64,000 bases of DNA, from positions 4,102,001-4,166,000 of the forward strand of contig CP114483.1 of assembly GCA_027186245.1 (NCBI GenBank). The letters run 5' to 3'. Shown here in pieces: positions 48,830 to 63,325 of the stretch (position 1 is its first letter; every line of letters begins with the position of its first letter). A model generated the notes under the pieces. The model made no database searches, was not told the origin of the DNA, and saw only the letters and a program-made list of their open reading frames with translations. Source of the stretch: Coriaria nepalensis. Lineage: Eukaryota; Streptophyta; Magnoliopsida; Cucurbitales; Coriariaceae. Position numbers and translations under genes: made by a program.

Positions 48830-50730
48830 ACAAGCTTTTAAGCTTCAAGAAGGTCTATTACATGTATAGCCCATAGAGCATCACTCTTCATATCAGGTAT
48901 AAGATTGATTCCACCTACAATTCAGTCTGTTCTAACACTTTATCCTAATCTCTCTCTCTCTCTCTCTCTATTAGTACAGACAAGCTAGCAATACAAAAAT
49001 GCAACGTCAAAATTTGAGCGGTTGGGTTGTGAATTATAAGTTATATATCCACAGGTTTATGCCTTCATCTTCATGTATGTATTGATTGTATAAGTTTCGG
49101 GGGAAAGATTTCTGCGTAAGATCAAGTTTTATATGACGAAAAACAACTAATATTGGAAACGAGGAAGTGATAATTAGAAGATATACAGAGATTGGTGTTC
49201 TCTTTCACATATAGCTTTGTTAAGAAATCGAGGCAAAGCAAGACTCTTTCACAGTGTTCATATCAAAGAATTGCACGTCACAATGTTACATGATACAATT
49301 TGACACATTACTTAAAAGCTGAACCATATCCTGAACATCAGAATGCAAATTACGTACGTTGAACTGATATTGAAGCCTAGCAATCTCCCTAGTCAAAATA
49401 AGTACTCATCTGAGTCATTAATTGCAAGCTGGACCTTGTTAATGGTTTTAATATATAGTACGGATCTTGTAAAATTGAATCTAGACCAACCGTAGATGAT
49501 GATAGAGTTGAAGCAAAGCGTGCTTTTTGAACAGACGCTTGGGTCTTATTCTGACAGAACAAGTACTGTAAGTAGATATCTTGTTTGATTTCGTAATTAA
49601 GGTTTGATACGAATGATCGTGTCTAGATTTCGAAGAAAAACTCATGAACGACTTACCCTAACAAGGTGGGGGGGTTATGCTCTGCTTACTGTATAAAATA
49701 GAACCAAGATTTGTTTAGAAAAAGGCTTCGGAAATTGAAGTCGAAGATATTATAAAAAAGGGAAGACAAGAGTGGCAGAAACAGCTCGAGACGGGTGTCT
49801 TATTCTATGTATGTATGTATGTATGTGGTCATCATGATTCGAACCTTATATTGCGCCTTGCAAGCAATTCTATAATGAAGTGATGAGAAAGAAAGAGACA
49901 GTGAGAGTGAGAGAGGATGGAAATATGTTATATTGAGACACGCGATGCACGAATCTCTAGGTAACATCATCTCTAGTTTCCCTTTGGTTGAATAATATGA
50001 TTATGTCACTTTGTGTTTGTGTTTTTGGTGTGAGAATTTATACCCCCGGAAGTGAAAAGTGAATCTCTTCGGCTTAGTTTGGCTGGTTGGTCCACGGGCA
50101 GTGGCAGTGCAGTGATGATAGATAGACACTAATCAAATCTGCCTTGCACTGCTTCTTTGGGCACTATTTTACTCAACTCACCCCTTTGCTTAGGCTTTGT
50201 ATAATTGTCACAGACCCACTTTTCATTTTGGTCAGGATATAAACGTCGCAAATTTTAGCATAGGAAGGAATTAGCTTCTATTTTTACCATTTTCCAAACG
50301 TGTAATTAGATGGTAGCTAAATAAAGATAATGTCCCACTGCATTGCTTAGTTGGTTGATGAGTCTTAAGAATGCGTATAATGTTTATACTATATATCCCG
50401 TGAACCTAATCAAAATCTTGATTGTGAGCGTTTCAATCCCACCAATATGCAGTGTGCGACCTAACCGTATCATATAGCTTCAAATGCAACTTTAACTTAC
50501 CAAGCTTTTATGACGACAAGTTTGATGATTCTGAGCTATAATCTATACTGATGATTCGTAAACAATAGCAATAATGAAATTATCTCTAATTCAGTAAACA
50601 AAAACTTTTAAATGACGAGACCAAAATTCCGAATACAATCTCATTAAACAAGCGAACCTATGAGTTCATTGACAAAAAGCAGAGATGTTTGATTGATGGG
50701 GTAAAAAAAAAAACATCCTGACAATAATAT
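48830..50730. other. MIR164 3' region and eL22 3' flank
   Basis: No protein gene seen. Contains (TC)n at 48951-48969 and a (GTAT)n run at 49806-49826. The MIR164 primary transcript probably extends into the first few hundred bases. Confidence 0.5.
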
Positions 50731-51603
<873 letters not shown>

Positions 51604-52210
51604 TTTTGCCTAAAATCCCTGACATTATAAAGGTATAACGCCATTACAACTAGGTTATATAGAAAATAAACTACACAGCAGCTGCATTACATGGAAATGA
51701 AAATGAACATGGCTGAATTGTTTATGAAAGAATCTAAAGATCAGAGAGGCTGATAGCTCAAGTACTCAACAATTCAGCTTAATAAGTAAAATGTTTCAAT
51801 CAATGCTAAACTTAAGTACTCCGTTTAGAAGCTGATAGCTTTCAAGGAAAATCAATCGAGAATTAGCACAGACCGTACTGATCTTGCAACAATGAAGCAA
51901 TAACCAATACTATTAATCACTCATTTGTAAGAGATGATGACAAAAATCTGAGAAAAATGTATCGCATTCAAATGATAAACCTGTATACTCATCTACGCCT
52001 GAGAAAACGAAGGAGCTACAAAAATTAAAGCCACATAAATCTCGAAGGGTTTTTGCCTTTTCACCCCCTTTATCCTAGAATAAAGACTCGGTTTTTCATA
52101 CATTTTCTACCATTAATACAGGGAAAAACTTAATTTTCGTGTTTTTTCTTTTCACACTCGCATTTTCCCAGCAACCAAACATTCGCAAGAAAATATAGAT
52201 ACAAACTCAC

Positions 52211-52740
52211 CGGTTGGCCGAGAAGGAATCGTAGAAACTATTGCACAGTGAACTGCACGGCGCTCTGAGACGAAGTAAAGGTGAAGAAGCTAGGGTTCCA
52301 TTTTTCATCCAAAGCGTATATATAATACAACTCGGGTTTTCGGATTGGGCCTGATACTTAAAGTTAACCCACTTTTACTACATGGGCCTAAAGACAGAAT
52401 ATATGTATATATGTTGGGCAAGGGCTTGATATTGGACCGGAAACTGTGACTTGGGTCCAGCCAGAGGAGACGTCAGTTCATTCACGGAATGAAAAAATGG
52501 AAAAAGTGAAAATTCCCCCCACACCTGATCCGACGGCAAAGAATACCAAGTCTTATTATAAGAAACGTAGGATGAGAAGTAGCCAATCATAGCCTACTCA
52601 GAAATGATACTATATATATATATATATTTTTTTTTTTTAAAAGGTTGATACTATATATATAGATCCCCACAAATCTTCCAGACAGAGAAGTTATTTAACT
52701 GATCTTCCAGAGAGTTCGTCAAGGAAGGTGAAACAAAAAG
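52211..52740. promoter_or_regulatory. Shared divergent promoter of eL22 (-) and SR34A-like (+)
   Basis: The two genes are head to head. The eL22 leader exon runs leftwards from about 52290 with its TATA at about 52316-52328. The SR gene has TATA-like ACTATATATATAG at about 52650-52662 and a leader exon ending at 52740 (donor AAAAAG/GTACG). Only about 390 bp lies between the probable start sites. Both genes have a 5' UTR intron. Confidence 0.6.
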
Positions 52741-53011
52741 GTACGCCATTCTATCTTTTCCTGAATCAATACGTTTCTTTGATCCTCTCTAGCTTAGACT
52801 TTCGAATTCGTGAGATTTATTTCTGACGATGATCAATGGTTATGAACTTATGATGATCTTTATGGTTGATTCTTTTCTGTTTCTGTTCTTGTTTCGTTTC
52901 GATTCCTCTACCTAATTTTGAAATTGTAAAGAAATGTGTGTTTCGGATTCGTCTGTTTGAAATTTAGAAGCAAAAATGTTCATGTTAAATTTTTTTGAAT
53001 CAGGAAATAAA

Positions 53012-56000
53012 ATGAGCCGCAGAGCCAGCCGTACTATCTACGTAGGAAATCTTCCTGGAGATATTCGACTTAGAGAAGTTGAAGATCTGTTTTATAAGGT
53101 TGATGGTTAATCCTGCTTTGAATTTGTTCTTCATTTTGCTCTTACTTGGAGGTTATTCATTCATCTATATATATATATATGTACCTATTTATTTATGTCA
53201 ACATGTTTTCGTATTGGGTAGTCATGAGTTGAGATGCTTGCAAATTTTTCGGGAGAGAAAAAAGTTTGAATTATTAAGCACCTCTACATTCCCCTGACAT
53301 TTGAAGATTTGTGTTACAGGGTTTCTGGCTAATCTTGTTTTAGAATTCTATTAGATTCACACCAGTTTTTAATTCTTTATTCTATGTTTACACTTTACTT
53401 GCAGTATGGCCCCATTGTTGAAATTGATTTGAAGATTCCTCCAAGACCCCCAGGCTATGCTTTTGTGGAGGTAAGTATAAAAGTCACTACCTATAGAATA
53501 GTAGTCTTACCATGGCAAAAAGATGTATAGAAAAGAAGTTACTAATGCTTAAAATTGTTCTGCAATGACAGTTTGAAGATCCCTGTGACGCGGAAGATGC
53601 AATATATGGCCGGGATGGATATGATTTTGATGGATGTCGCTTGAGGGTTTTTACACTTGCCCAATTTTCTATCTTTTGTTAATGTATGCTGTGTTTAATG
53701 TCATTAAAAAAATTTCAACTGTTTTTTTTAGGTCGAACTTGCACATAGTAGGAGAGGACATTCTTCTTTAGTGGATCGCCATAGTTATAGTCATAGTGGA
53801 GCAAGTAGTTATGGTGGAGTTTCTAGGCGTTCTGACTATTGTGGTATGTATTTCTATTCCTCTAAGCAATGATAGTGTTGTATAGATTATATGGTAGTGA
53901 GCTGATATCTTATTTGATCTTGCAGTGTTGGTCACTGGATTGCCTTCTTCTGCCTCATGGCAGGACTTGAAGGTAAGCATGATTCTATTTCTATTCTTGA
54001 ATTGATGCTTGTTTCTTGGTTATTCAAGCATTATTATATCTATCCATCTATCTATTGCTTTCTTTGTTTCTCGAATATTTGTGATTTCTTGAGTACTTTT
54101 AATTGACCACTGGGAAGTGGTTTAATTTATTTTCTAAATAAATGATCAGGATCACATGCGCCGAGCTGGTGACGTCTGTTTTTCTCAAGTCTTCCATGAC
54201 CATGGTGGTAAGTTGGACTTTTGTAGTTCAATTTCTCGAGATTTAATGCTCGAGGAGTTGTATACATTACATCCTTCTGAATGTGAAAAAAATCTTACTG
54301 ATAGCTAGATGTCTATATAACTACTAGTATCTTGTTTGAATGAAACTTGAATAACTTTGACATATTGTGATTGTTTTGGTATTAATGTGACTGAGAAATC
54401 CAAATGGATGAAAATCAGAACAATTGTGTCAGGAGGTTATTCTACGAGTTTAAACAGAGGGAATTGAACAAAGAGATGCTAGAGTTAGATGATAACTTTG
54501 CAAATAAATTATCAGAACTTTTCTTTGTACTTACTTGTCGATTTTTCTGCAGGCATGAGAGGAGTTGTGGATTACACCAACTATGATGACATGAAATATG
54601 CTGTGAGTTACCTTCTGGATGCTGACTGTGAGATTGTTTCAAGAGGCTTTTCCCCCCCCTCCTTTATCTGGTTTTTCTTTGCAGATTAGGAAACTTGATG
54701 ACTCCGAATTCAGAAATGCTTTTTCTCGGGCCTACATACAGGTATGTTAAAAGTTGAAACATATACCTATTTCTGATTTCTGCTACATGCTTTCAGGTCC
54801 CTCTTGCTTATAAGTTTGCTATACCAGGTAAGGGAATATGATTCTAGAAGAAGGTACTCTAGGAGCCCTTCTTACGATTCTAGACAAAGCTATTACTCTA
54901 GAAGTCCCAGTCAAAGTCCATATATGTCGAGGAGCAGAGGCCGCAGTCGTAGCCTTAGCTATAGTGACAGGAGTAGAAGGTTAAATTCAGTTTTCTCTAA
55001 ATAAGGCAATTACAGTGTATCTTAAGGAGCTGTAAAAACTGGATAACAAATTATTTATTTATTTTTCTTTTAAAATTTTTTCAGTCTCTCTCCAAGGCCC
55101 AGATCCTCTCATCATTTGAGGTCTGATTCTCACAATTACAGGTCAAGATCTCTTTCAAGGTTAGTGTTGTGATTACCTTTCCCTTTTCTGATTCAATTTT
55201 CATCTTCCATCTGCATTGGGTACTTGTCTGAGAGCTCTTTCATTTTCTGAATCTGAGACTATATAGTCATGGGAAAATGTTTTATTTGGTGGTATAATGA
55301 TTACTGACATGGGGGGTGCTTTCAAAACTGCTTAAAACATAACTTAAATGGTCTGGATGGTCGAGTGGCTTTCAAATTCGTTATGCAAAGCTAGCTTGAT
55401 TTGGTTGAACAGTTGAAATTGGAATTTGTGTAAATTGGAAACTGGAATCTAGATGATATATTGTGGGCCTTTAGTTGGATTATGTGGCTTTAAGCTTTAA
55501 ATTAATTTGAGCCACTGCAATGTTGCATCATGCCATTTCATCCACCTTGTCATTCAGTTCCTATATGCTGCTGTGGAGTCTCTAACACACCCTTTTATTC
55601 TTTTAAAATTTCTCTCTCTCTCTCTTAAACAATAGATCATAACTCAACACAGACTCGAATTTGCTCTCTTATTCTTACACAATATCTATATTGCACTTCT
55701 TACCTTTTATGGCATAGTTCTATTATCTATTGTGAAACGAATCTCTCCATCTTTCCCCTGCAACACTGCTGTTACAAGTCTGTTTGTGCTTCTGCACATC
55801 GTCTTTGAAGAGGTGCTCGATGGTGTACTTTTCTGTTTCTACAGTCCTTTACTTTTCAATAAATCTGCATCTGTATGATAATTTTTCCCCCCCTCATCAT
55901 CTTTCCTTTTATTTCTCTCCCCTCTTACATCCTTGTCACAAAAGATTGGCCGGAGAGAGTTTGCCTTGGTTTGCCAGTTATAGTATCTCTTTATTTTTAA

Positions 56001-56814
56001 GGGTTGCCTTGTTGTGCTAGATGCCACCACTTTCAGATGCATGGGGGCTGCATCTTATGGACTTGATGGGATGTGGTGCTCTATGCCTTACAATTCTTGT
56101 TGTCGTTGAGGTAAAAATGTAATTTATTGATGAACACCTGCAGAAAAGTGTGAATGATGAAATTTATTCTAACCTGTTTATGAATGGTGTGCCCATGGGC
56201 GCTAGAATGGATCATTGTGGATGAACCTGTTGCAATCTTAGGGCTGGAGTTACCATGAACTAAGCCACCACCTCACCACAAAATCAGAAGGGTAGCTAGT
56301 TCAATGAATGTATTTCCTAAAAAATAAAAATACGAGTTGGCTCTGGTGGAATTTTGTTGTTTATTCTGAAAGTTCAAATCATCTCTATGCCTATTATTAG
56401 TTAGCAAAAGTTTCTGATCTATTTTGAAGACCTGTTGGTTATTGATATTGGAGGTGGATGCAATATGGTGATATTTTGCTATCTTCTACTTATGAAAATT
56501 GACATGGAAGTCATTTCGGAGTTGTATGATCTGAGATTCTTGCAAGGATATTATGGATAGTAATCACGTTGTTTGTCGAAATTCTTACAGGTCTCCATCA
56601 AGATCCAGATCTCCAATATTATCAGTAAGTATCAGTCTTATCTGTGTACTCTTTTATGTTGTATGTTTTGGAAGTAAAAGTGAAAGCCACTGGTTTCATT
56701 TTGGCTAATAAGTTTCTGTTGATTTCTGTTTCATCAATACAGCCTACTCACCGCAGACCACCGAGCAGAACTCCATCAAGATTGCCAAGCTTGTCCAGAT
56801 CCCGTTCGCCTTAA
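53012..56814 (+). CDS. SR34A: SR splicing factor, SR34A-like (SF2/ASF family)
   Basis: Twelve coding exons: 53012-53098, 53405-53470, 53572-53646, 53732-53843, 53926-53972, 54150-54207, 54553-54602, 54685-54741, 54828-54979, 55085-55159, 56591-56624, 56743-56814. They give 294 aa with all phases matching. RRM1 (about 7-80) has RNP2 IYVGNLPGD and RNP1 GYAFVEFED. RRM2 (about 112-185) has the SF2-type signature [20 protein letters not shown]. The RS domain (about 190-294) is rich in [14 protein letters not shown] and SPSRSRSP. The protein selects splice sites in the nucleus and is regulated by Ser phosphorylation. SR34A is preferred to SR34/SR30 because there is no Gly-rich linker and RRM2 continues [21 protein letters not shown] 5' UTR intron (52741-53003) precedes it. 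A 1.43-kb intron (55160-56590) is the longest, as is common in alternatively spliced SR genes. Confidence 0.93.
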
Positions 56815-58034
56815 TGTATTTTAATAATGACCTCCTTTTATATTTTAGTGTCTTGTTATTTCTCTTCGTTTTTTCCATTTCTTCCAAAGCATAAGACTAC
56901 TATTTATTTCCCTTTGTAATTTTATTTCTCCTATCTGTTTCAACGTGCAGGCCTGATACCCATGTGAATGAGCTCGGCTTGTGGATGCTCGGGATGATTT
57001 CTGAGGATGGGTACTTTTCCTCTCGTTCATTTCTCATATGATTAAACTTGTGGCTGTGTTGGATCTTCTAGAAAGGAATAAGTTTTAAACTTGTGTTTAG
57101 AGGAAAGTAACAGACAAAATTGTGATTAAAAAAAAATTATTATTTAAATAAGTTTATTAATTTATAAGATCAAACTGTACTTAGATTTGAAGTTTGATTA
57201 AAGATAGCTGCTGCCCCTGGATTTTGAAAAATTCTACTTTTATCCCCTATAAATTAAAGTTTTACTAATGTGAAAACAAGATGTGGTAATTTGAAACTAG
57301 TGGAACTATTTGTGGTTAATAAAATTTACCTAAATATTCTAACATTGGAGCCGTAGTTTCTCTTAGAATATTAGCTGGTCAGGTAAAATTATCACTATCT
57401 GTTTTATAGGGTGGATCGAGTAGAATCAAACCAGTCTAATAGAAATCAGGTTTAAATAATAATAATAAATAAATAAATAAAATAAATAAAAAAACCTTAG
57501 AATTCGACATGTGTGGCTGGTAATAAACCAAACTACGATGAACTTTCCACATCCAAACTTACAATGTGGTTAAAGGAACAAGTGTTTATTCTTAATAAAA
57601 TATCTGGTTTTTTTTTTCCTAATTTTCTATAATATCCAGATTAATTTGAAACATCTAAATTATTAATATCCGATTAGAATCTACACATTAGTTTAATAAG
57701 CTTTTAAGCACATATATGCTTAAACTCAATCAAAGGAAATAAGAACGCTAGTCTCAATGCCACATTTATATAAATACATTAGTTAACTCTGCAAATTCAG
57801 TTCATAATTCAGGCCCATAGGCAACATTTCAAGCTATAATTGAAAAAAACCACGTCTCATTGCTTATATAATACACAAGAACCACAACTTTGCAAAGAAT
57901 ATTGTTATCTGAGCACAAGAAACCTTGGTGGTTTATCACTTTATCTGATAACAAATATAAATTCAAATGGCTTTTTACCCATCCAACACTTTCAAATGAC
58001 TCTCAGTTTATAGATAGGGGTAGAAAAGTTTTTT
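56815..58034. other. Convergent 3' ends of SR34A-like (+) and RFI2 (-)
   Basis: Contains the SR 3' UTR, probably with an intron (acceptor CAACGTGCAG/GCCTGA near 56950), then AT-rich DNA and the RFI2 3' UTR. An (AAAT)n stretch lies near 57455-57490. No gene seen. Confidence 0.5.
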
Positions 58035-61000
58035 TCAACGATTTTGTGTGGATGTTCTGTCGGATCCATGTCTTTGGCGGAAGCTGCTGGTCCTGATGCT
58101 TGGATCCGAAGAAATGCTGGCACTCTGGTGAAGTGGGCCCCACACGGGCTCTCTGTCGAGCTGGTTTGAAGAGAATGAAGGTAAGTGGTCTCTGTCCCAT
58201 GAATGAAAATGTGTCAGAACTGGGTTTTCAGGTTCCTGGAAATTACGACCAGATGAGCCTGATGGAAAGAAGTAGAAGCCGCTGGATTGCTCAGGAGATT
58301 GGGCCATTGGGCCAGATGGAGCCATAGCGCGGTGACTGTTGGATCTTCTAGAGCTAGACATAGCAGGGGCCCGCATTGCTGCTACATTGCTTGGGTGTTG
58401 TTGGTAGTATGCTTGTAATGCTTGGACTCTGTCACGAGAACGAGCAGTGCTACCAGGGTAAGGAGGAACCATTGAAGAAGTAGCCGAGCTTCCAGCTCTA
58501 GGACCAGAGCTGCATAAGAAGTAAAATTATGTAACGGTTTAAATTGGAAAGATACAGTTTAAATTAGATGTGATCTCCATTACATATAGTTATACTATAG
58601 TATAATGTAGCGGTTGCATACTTGCATCAGTGCTTTACTCATGGTGTAATAAGCCAAAAAGAGTCCCAATCATTTATCCCCACTGGATTGGCTTGTTACA
58701 CCACATTGCGACTTGAAAATAACTGTTACAAGACTTTTCCTCCTCCATACATTACGAAAAGGAAAAGTATTTAAAATGGCTAAAAATGTACCGACACTCC
58801 AAAAGTTATAGTCCAATCTCCTATTTTCAAACCCTTTTCCAATCATAGGCTGAAGCAAATAAAACTTCGTTATAAATTTAAGGCATACCTGTGACCAACA
58901 AAAAATGGCCCTGAAGGGCGCATATAATATCCTGATCTCATCAACTCAGAATTGGCTCTAGCAGACCTTTGAGTAACAGGAGGGACCGGCTGATCAGCAT
59001 CACCTGCACGATTGCCATTTGCAGAAAAGGGAGGGGAATGGTGGTCCCAACTCTGATAGTGAAGATCAACGGCAGGGAAGGCATATGGAGTTGGAAGCTC
59101 ATTTGGAACTGAGGGGGGATTCCAGTGATTGTTAAAGGTAGAAGATTCAGAAACACTTGAAGAAGAGTTTGAAGACGAGGGATGAACTGGTCCAACGTAA
59201 GCAATGTAAGGACACGGATGTGAAGCAGATGACACAGCGGTGTGTTCGGAAAATATTGCATGTTGCCCCAATAAATCGTGATCTGCATTACAGATAAATT
59301 AAAGTCAATTTTGTTCGTTAGGTCTGTGCATTGAATAACAGGGAAGAACTTACACGAACTTGATGAAAATTCACCTTCCCTGTCATGGAAAAAAAGGAGG
59401 AATAAATAAGGAACTATCAAACAATACATAATTTATTTTACATTAAGACAACTAGAAATAATCCAAAACAGAAACCAAGAAACTTAATTCAGAAAAGGAA
59501 GATCAGATGGTATCAGAAATATGTGAGATCATATGCTTACTCAAATGATGAAGCAAGTCGGGTCAAGCTACCAAATGGGCACCAATGAACTCCAAAAGAC
59601 TACAGAAGAGAGTAAGAAGCCAAAATCAAATAAAAAATAAGGCAAGAAACATATAAACCAACCACGTTACTCTCTACGAACCGTATATAAGCATATACAA
59701 CTATTATTCTTGTTCCTATTTAAAATAAAGGATTAAACAACCCTTGCCCCCTCTCTAAACAATTCAATCAAGGTGATATAGTCGTTGTGTGTCCCACCTA
59801 AAGCTAATCCTTTCAAGAAGAGCTAAGGATAAGTTTTCATTTATATTATATCTACTTTTTTTTTTTTAAAGTTTTAGTTTCCTGGTGTGCTACTATAAAA
59901 ATGTAAGAAACCGTGAGTAAAGCTTTGTAACAGATACTAATTTCCCTTTTAAATTCGGAGAAGGAGCAATGTAGTGTCAGCACCTAATTACATGATAATA
60001 ACGACGTTTCTGATACTTCAGTAAGGTCTATTGAATTAAAATTCATTGGTAAATGTCAAAATATGATCTTTGAAACCAAATGAAGTACACTGACATCCAA
60101 CCTTTCAATCAAAAAGAGTACTGTACTCTTGGCTTAATAGTTCATTACATGCCAGTCAGAATCAGTTTCTGTTTGTTTTCCTACAAGAACAGTGGGAACT
60201 TCTTTCTTTCTTCCCTCTAACATCCATCAATATTCTACTAAGGATAACCTAAATATATATTTTGATGACAACATTCATCATTAAGCTGCTGAGAAAGCCA
60301 TCATCAAATATGGAAAATTGAAAAAACTACCTAAGAGCGGAGCTTACATGAAATTAAAACTAAACGTGGAACTACATAAGAAAGAAAATATAAATTAATT
60401 AATGAAAAATTGATTACTAACCATTTCCGAGAAACTTAGATCATAAAGATCCTCATCATGAGTCCAGTCTTCCATGTTGAATTCAGGAAATGAACGACAG
60501 CCATTAGCATAGAGCCATTGGCCTTTCTCAATCTTCCGACAGTTAGGACATTGCATTGCTCCCTTTATATTAAATGCCGAGCCGATACAGTCTGGGAGAA
60601 GTATGACAAAATAATCATAGGAATAAATGAAAACAGAGAGAGGTAATTATGTATAGCAAGTCAATGGACAAACTTGAGCACCAAAAGAAAGAAAACAAAA
60701 GGCAACATGTTCTATTCGCACAAATACGATAAAAGGGCGCATCAATCTTCGATGTCCCAATGGATGAACTGTTACGAGCCATACTTGGCATTAAAGTAGT
60801 ACTTCACAGAAATACAATAACTCAAGAGACAGGATTTCACAGAGGTAGTAGTATAACCCAGAAACAGTTTATGTGAATATTACACAAAGGTAAAAGAACC
60901 TTGCCACCCGAGATTTTAGCTTTAAAAACATGGATTTCAGCTATAATACCAACTTGGGACGGTAAACAATAACAACTGAAAGGAGGAAATAAAGAAAACA

Positions 61001-62026
61001 ACCTAAACAGTAAGTACAGTAGTTTTTATTTTAATTTTTATTCTTATTTTTAATTGTCAATTCTATTTTGTGAATAAAAAGAATTGGAATAATCTAGATA
61101 AGTGGTATTTCAATTGATTTACTTCTAAATCAGTTACTGAATTATAAATTTAGATAGTTCATGGGTTCCCTCTTTGAGCCATCTATTTTGTCAAAACCAT
61201 TACCGTAATGTCTATACACAAATATTTACAAATATTTATTGAGCAGATTCGATTTCATTTGTAGACTAAAAACACCCCACTCCAACTTTTTAAATGAAAA
61301 TTCGCAAATTATAGTTAGTAGTAGTAAGGAGGCACAACAAATTCACAAACGACAAACCAGTAAGTAATCTTTATACCTAAAATCAGAAGGCGTTCCATTG
61401 TCAAACAGCTAGAAGTGGGATGAAAATTTGTCCATAATCTCAAAAAGATCTTTCCAATGCACCAAGAAAACACCAAATCAAACTATATAAACTCAACTAG
61501 ATACTTTAAACGAGAAACATCCAATTGATATATATCATTAGAACAACTGCTACATAATAATTCAGCCTGAAAGACTTAAACAAATGGGAAAATTGATCAT
61601 CTAATTGGGGAATAAAACAAACAGCTCCAACCAAGCATCATAGAAGAGCTTTGTCAGATGATACCCATTGTAAGTCCACATTTTCCCCAAGTTTTCTGAT
61701 GAACCAAACAAACCGTAACCACAAATTGATCATCTAAACTCGTCCTCAACCAAATGATCAAGATCAAAACCAGATCTCAACAATTCAATTTCAGACAAAA
61801 CAAAACCACAACGAATAATTAGAAAATTCAAGTTTCGAATTCTACCGAGATGAAATTGATGACCGCACTGAAGCGTGGCCCACGATCTCTCCCCATTATC
61901 GAAGGCGACGACCTCAAGACATATCGAGCACGAAACTGAACCGAACGACTTTCCCCCTCCTCCGCCATATCCACCAGCTCCAATAACATCATCGACAGCT
62001 ACATCGACATCGGTACCCAACCCCAT
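58035..62026 (-). CDS. RFI2: RING-H2 E3 ubiquitin ligase, RFI2-like
   Basis: Six minus exons: 61846-62026, 60422-60591, 59541-59599, 59354-59379, 58889-59282, 58035-58509. They give 434 aa with consistent phases. The RING-H2 finger spans residues 33-78: CSIC, QCGHQFHLDC (the second part restored across the intron 1 junction) and CPNC. Next come conserved stretches KIEKGQWLYANGCRSFPEF, NMEDWTHDEDLYDLSFSEM and SFGVHWCPFGSLTRLASSFE, as in Arabidopsis RFI2, a RING protein that dampens phytochrome signalling and delays flowering. The C-terminal half is Ser/Pro/Asn-rich and disordered, ending STQNR. Start MGLGTDVD at 62026 is the first in-frame ATG; it is followed by a Gly run before the RING. Intron 1 is 1254 bp. 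A GA/TC microsatellite lies in the leader. Confidence 0.92.
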
Positions 62027-62237
62027 AATCAAATTCCGGAAAATCGCAAACCTCTTAACCCTAATTCATCCGACAAAACGCAATTACCATTCAACGAAAA
62101 GAAAAATTCCCCATCGCAACCTCAGACGGACAACCTCTCCGACCGACCAGAAACTCCGCAGTAGATTCCGGGTCTACGAAACGTCGTCTTTAGAAAAAAG
62201 CACATGCCCTTCCAGAACGAAATTGGGTTATTTTCAG

Positions 62238-62240
<3 letters not shown>

Positions 62241-62279
<39 letters not shown>
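62241..62279 (+). repeat. (GA)n microsatellite in the RFI2 leader
   Basis: 39 bases of pure GA; on the RFI2 sense strand it is (TC)n, about 215-255 bp before the ATG, so probably in the leader or core promoter. Confidence 0.95.
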
Positions 62280-62281
<2 letters not shown>

Positions 62282-63290
62282 TCAGACAGACAAATTATAT
62301 TACTTTCTTAGAAGCAAAACGTGAAAAAAGGAAAAGGACAAAAAAAAATCGGAATCTCAGGATGGTGGAACCTCCTGGACCGTCGGATTCGGGTTGGATT
62401 TATAGTCGGAGATGGGAATCATGGGATTGTAGAAATCGCTGTCTTCGATTAACGCGGCGCGCCTTCTGATTGGTTGATTTGTTTCTCTCCATTTCCCGTT
62501 GGAAAGAAATTTAAGTATTAATTTATTGTATTATAGGAAATTTGTATTAGTTTTGGGCTTAGGACTTTTTGGTTGGTCCGTGTTTAGATTGGGCTGGAGG
62601 TGGGTTAGCCCACACTTTGGTACCGGGTTGGATCTCGGTGAGTATTAGATTAATAGTTATTTCTGCCCCCAAGAAACAGAAGTGTAGTAATTTATTTTCG
62701 TGAAACTTAAATTTCATTTATGACTAAAATTCAGTTTGAGTTCATAATTTCAGTTTGAAGTTTGACTCTACAAATTTGAAAACATACATATACATTCCGA
62801 GTTATTCGAACTCTAATTTTAGTCATAAATATAAAGAAAAAAAAATCAATTTAAATTTCTTAAAACTCAAACCGAACATATTTAATCGAAAAAGAAAAAG
62901 ATCGAGATCGAGAAATTGTTTAATCCAAATTAAATTATATGGATAATTTAAAGATCACTCATTGTATCATTAAGTAGATCTAGTCTACCTTTTATTCATT
63001 ATCATATATATATTGCAAGCATGGGATTTTCCTCTCCAGTAGAAAACAAGAATGTCTACCCAAAATGAGTTGGGATTGGGACAAAGAATCAATGAAACTG
63101 ATCATGTGGGGGTTACATTTCCTCTTCTCTCAACTTATCATACCCATTAAAGAGATCAATCAAGATCAAAATGTTCCCTTAAAGAGATGTAAAGCAAAGG
63201 AGATGCCAACCATACCCATATTAAGCTTTTACTACTTGGATATTGTAATTAGGTCAAACTTATCATATACTATTTGTAAATAAAATTAAA

Positions 63291-63325
<35 letters not shown>

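Noticed and set aside
50090..50175. Possible second miRNA-like foldback (GGCAGTGCAGTG with CTTGCACTGCTTC)
   Set aside because: Only about eight continuous pairs; duplex too weak for a MIRNA call.
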